Program-made: the position numbers and the translations under genes
IMG/VR virus record: IMGVR_UViG_3300003690_000189
Coordinates: 1-22,211 of that record
From: a virus
Length of the DNA: 22,211 nt
Reading direction: 5' to 3' (one strand)
In this document: positions 21,177 through 22,211 of the stretch, piece after piece
How positions within the stretch are numbered: position 1 is the stretch's first letter
Layout: each line of letters begins with the position of its first letter
Notes under the pieces: model-generated
The model's input: only the letters and a program-made list of their open reading frames with translations
The model's database searches: none
What the model was told of the DNA's origin: nothing

Positions 21177-21590
21177 TAGTCCTTTCTTATCTGCTGCATG
21201 TAATGTGTCCGCCGTTCTGGCTTGTCCATTCTTTGTCACAAGAGCCAAATATTTTCAGGCACTCCGTATGGAGCTTTTACCTTTTTGCGACATGCACTCC
21301 CGACTGACGGGCTGTGATTCTCCCACGGGCGCGAACTTCTTAGGGGCATCGCGGGTGCGGGGTCAGAGAGGTCAGCACGCCTTAGCGCCTGACTTCGCCC
21401 GCCTGCGCGACACCTTGGTCGCCCGGGGGTCGCGTTGTGAATGCGGTCGCGAGCCGGTCACCGTAACAAGTAGGTGACATAAGGGAGATGGGGATGATTA
21501 GGGCAGATTACAACTGCCACAAGATTATTAGGTATCCTGTGTGACAAATATGCACTCCCCAACAAGTGGCCCGAAAAAACGTTCCTTGTA

Positions 21591-21683
21591 AGCGTCACTG
21601 AGGTGCCATGCCGGTATGCTCGGCTACCTCCGTATCAGATTTCTGCCATCCTCACCAGTGGGCTTCCTAGAGCGTCACAGAGG
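21591..21683 (+). repeat. Pair of 13-base direct repeats
   Basis: AGCGTCACTGAGG at 21591-21603 and AGCGTCACAGAGG at 21671-21683 differ at one base and are 80 bases apart, about 7-8 helical turns. They may bind a regulator or replication protein. Confidence 0.6.
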
Positions 21684-22044
21684 CATTCGACTTCTGTAAG
21701 GTGCATAGATAGGGTGAATTAGGGGGTAAATGGGCCTGTTGGGCTGTGGCCGCCAAGACACGGGGTAATGGCAGCCTTGGCAGGGATGGCTCCCGGGCAA
21801 GTGAGCATCGATGGTTGCAGGTGCGAGCGCCGCCATGTTGGCAGGGGATGATGTGCGATGGGACTGGAAAGGTGTGACCGATTTTGGCATGTGACAGATT
21901 CGGGCATACATGTTATGTCCCGGTTGTATCGGATCCTTCCCCATGATCACGCCCGGCGTCAGCAAGCACGAGAGTGATTGCCCTCAGGGAACGCTTCAGT
22001 GTAAGAGGGATGTATGGGAAACCTTGGGGGCCTGAGACTTGATG

Positions 22045-22060
22045 CATACCAGTTGGTATG
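22045..22060. promoter_or_regulatory. 16-base dyad, operator candidate
   Basis: CATACCA-GT-TGGTATG: two seven-base perfect arms around two bases, about 135 bases before the next gene. Same geometry as the dyad at 22109-22124. Confidence 0.5.
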
Positions 22061-22108
22061 GACCGGCGCAGAGCAAGTGGCTTGCTGGGCTTTAAGGGAG
22101 CGGATGTA

Positions 22109-22124
22109 TCCCCATTGATGGGGA
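22109..22124. promoter_or_regulatory. Second 16-base dyad, operator candidate
   Basis: TCCCCAT-TG-ATGGGGA: two seven-base perfect arms around two bases, 64 bases downstream of the first dyad, about six helical turns. Their arms differ in sequence, so they may serve different proteins or act as short hairpins in the leader RNA. Confidence 0.5.
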
Positions 22125-22193
22125 GAGCTACATATCAATAGGATTGGCTGTGGCTAAGAGAACGTATATCACCTAAATGAGAGGGACTGAGAC

Positions 22194-22211
22194 ATGACAA
22201 AGAAGAAGCCG
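22194..22211 (+). CDS. Start of next gene (cut by window edge)
   Basis: ATG at 22194 opens MTKKKP and runs out of the window. A GAGAGGGACTGAGAC leader lies directly before it, in the style of the other phage starts here. A basic N-terminus and the position after a long non-coding region would suit the first gene of a late operon (for example a small terminase), but six codons cannot identify it. Confidence 0.5.

Larger units (their letters stand above)
21091..22193. other. Long non-coding region between two operons
   Basis: About 1.1 kb between the MoxR operon (minus) and the next gene at 22194 (plus). No frame in it has a good ribosome site together with gene-like protein composition. It holds several dyads (21157-21176, GTCACC/GGTGAC at 21457-21478, CGGGCATA/TATGTCCCG at 21901-21922, and two 16-base dyads near the right end), two near-identical 13-base direct repeats (21591, 21671), and a G-rich plus strand from about 21715 to 21860. 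No consensus promoter and no tRNA was found. It is probably a regulatory and perhaps replication or packaging site for divergent transcription. Confidence 0.6.

Noticed and set aside
21205-21477. Plus-strand frame of 90 codons with a GTG start and a CECGRE motif
   Set aside because: No ribosome site, no recognised domain, and a protein composition that does not look selected; it is better explained as part of the non-coding region.
21301-21480. Region that superficially resembles an RNA gene (CCGTAACAAG near 21460)
   Set aside because: No tRNA T-loop motif, acceptor pairing or extended ribosomal RNA similarity could be found.
21675-21965. Minus-strand frame of 96 codons rich in Pro and His
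   Set aside because: The composition is that of a shadow frame of a G-rich strand, with no ribosome site and no domain.

Overview
The window looks like part of a double-stranded DNA tailed-phage genome (free phage or prophage) from a Gram-negative host. The signs are a large virion protein with an LPD38-like end, a holin and lysozyme pair, a recombination cassette (Cas4/RecB-type exonuclease, Sak3/DUF1071 annealing protein, HNH nuclease, RusA-like resolvase), a T7 gp4/Twinkle-type primase-helicase, tightly overlapping genes (ATGA, GTGA, TTGA, TGATG junctions) and many GTG/TTG starts. The Gram-negative host is inferred from lipoprotein signals and a sigma70-like promoter. The holin resembles the GTA_holin_3TM group, which is common in phages of Alphaproteobacteria, but the host cannot be fixed. 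No integrase, capsid, terminase or tRNA gene is visible.

Layout. (1) 1-6250, plus strand: the end of the virion-protein module and the lysis module: a giant virion/ejection protein read in two frames (1-2112 and 2084-4741), holin, endolysin, a mini zinc protein and a secreted or lipoprotein product. (2) 6228-13037, minus strand: one compact operon of 16 genes. It starts at a good sigma70-type promoter (13055-13084) with the exonuclease and annealing protein. It continues through ssDNA-binding-like, HNH, ribbon-helix-helix and PD-(D/E)XK proteins and ends in an unusual envelope-like group (DUF4384-type exported protein, LPP20-type lipoprotein) and two tiny zinc proteins. (3) 13063-16051, plus strand: RusA-like protein, small helical protein, primase-helicase, and a DUF6456-like protein. 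(4) 16002-21090, minus strand: a MoxR-type AAA+ ATPase coupled to a HExxH/VWA protein, followed by four unrecognised genes. (5) 21091-22193: about 1.1 kb with no convincing gene but many dyads and direct repeats, probably a control region. A new plus-strand gene begins at 22194 and leaves the window.

How it fits together. Block 2 supplies end resection, annealing and DNA protection. Block 3 supplies replication and possibly junction resolution. Block 4 may remodel a host or phage complex by ATPase/VWA action. Block 1 supplies lysis and DNA ejection. Several genes in blocks 2, 3 and 4, and the gene at the right edge, share a GAGAG-rich leader just upstream of the start, in two cases directly after a hairpin. 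This suggests a common style of translation control. The most noteworthy items are the phage-borne MoxR/VWA-metallopeptidase pair with its acidic repeat linker, the DUF4384/LPP20 pair inside an early operon, the frameshift in the virion protein, and the structured non-coding region at the right end.
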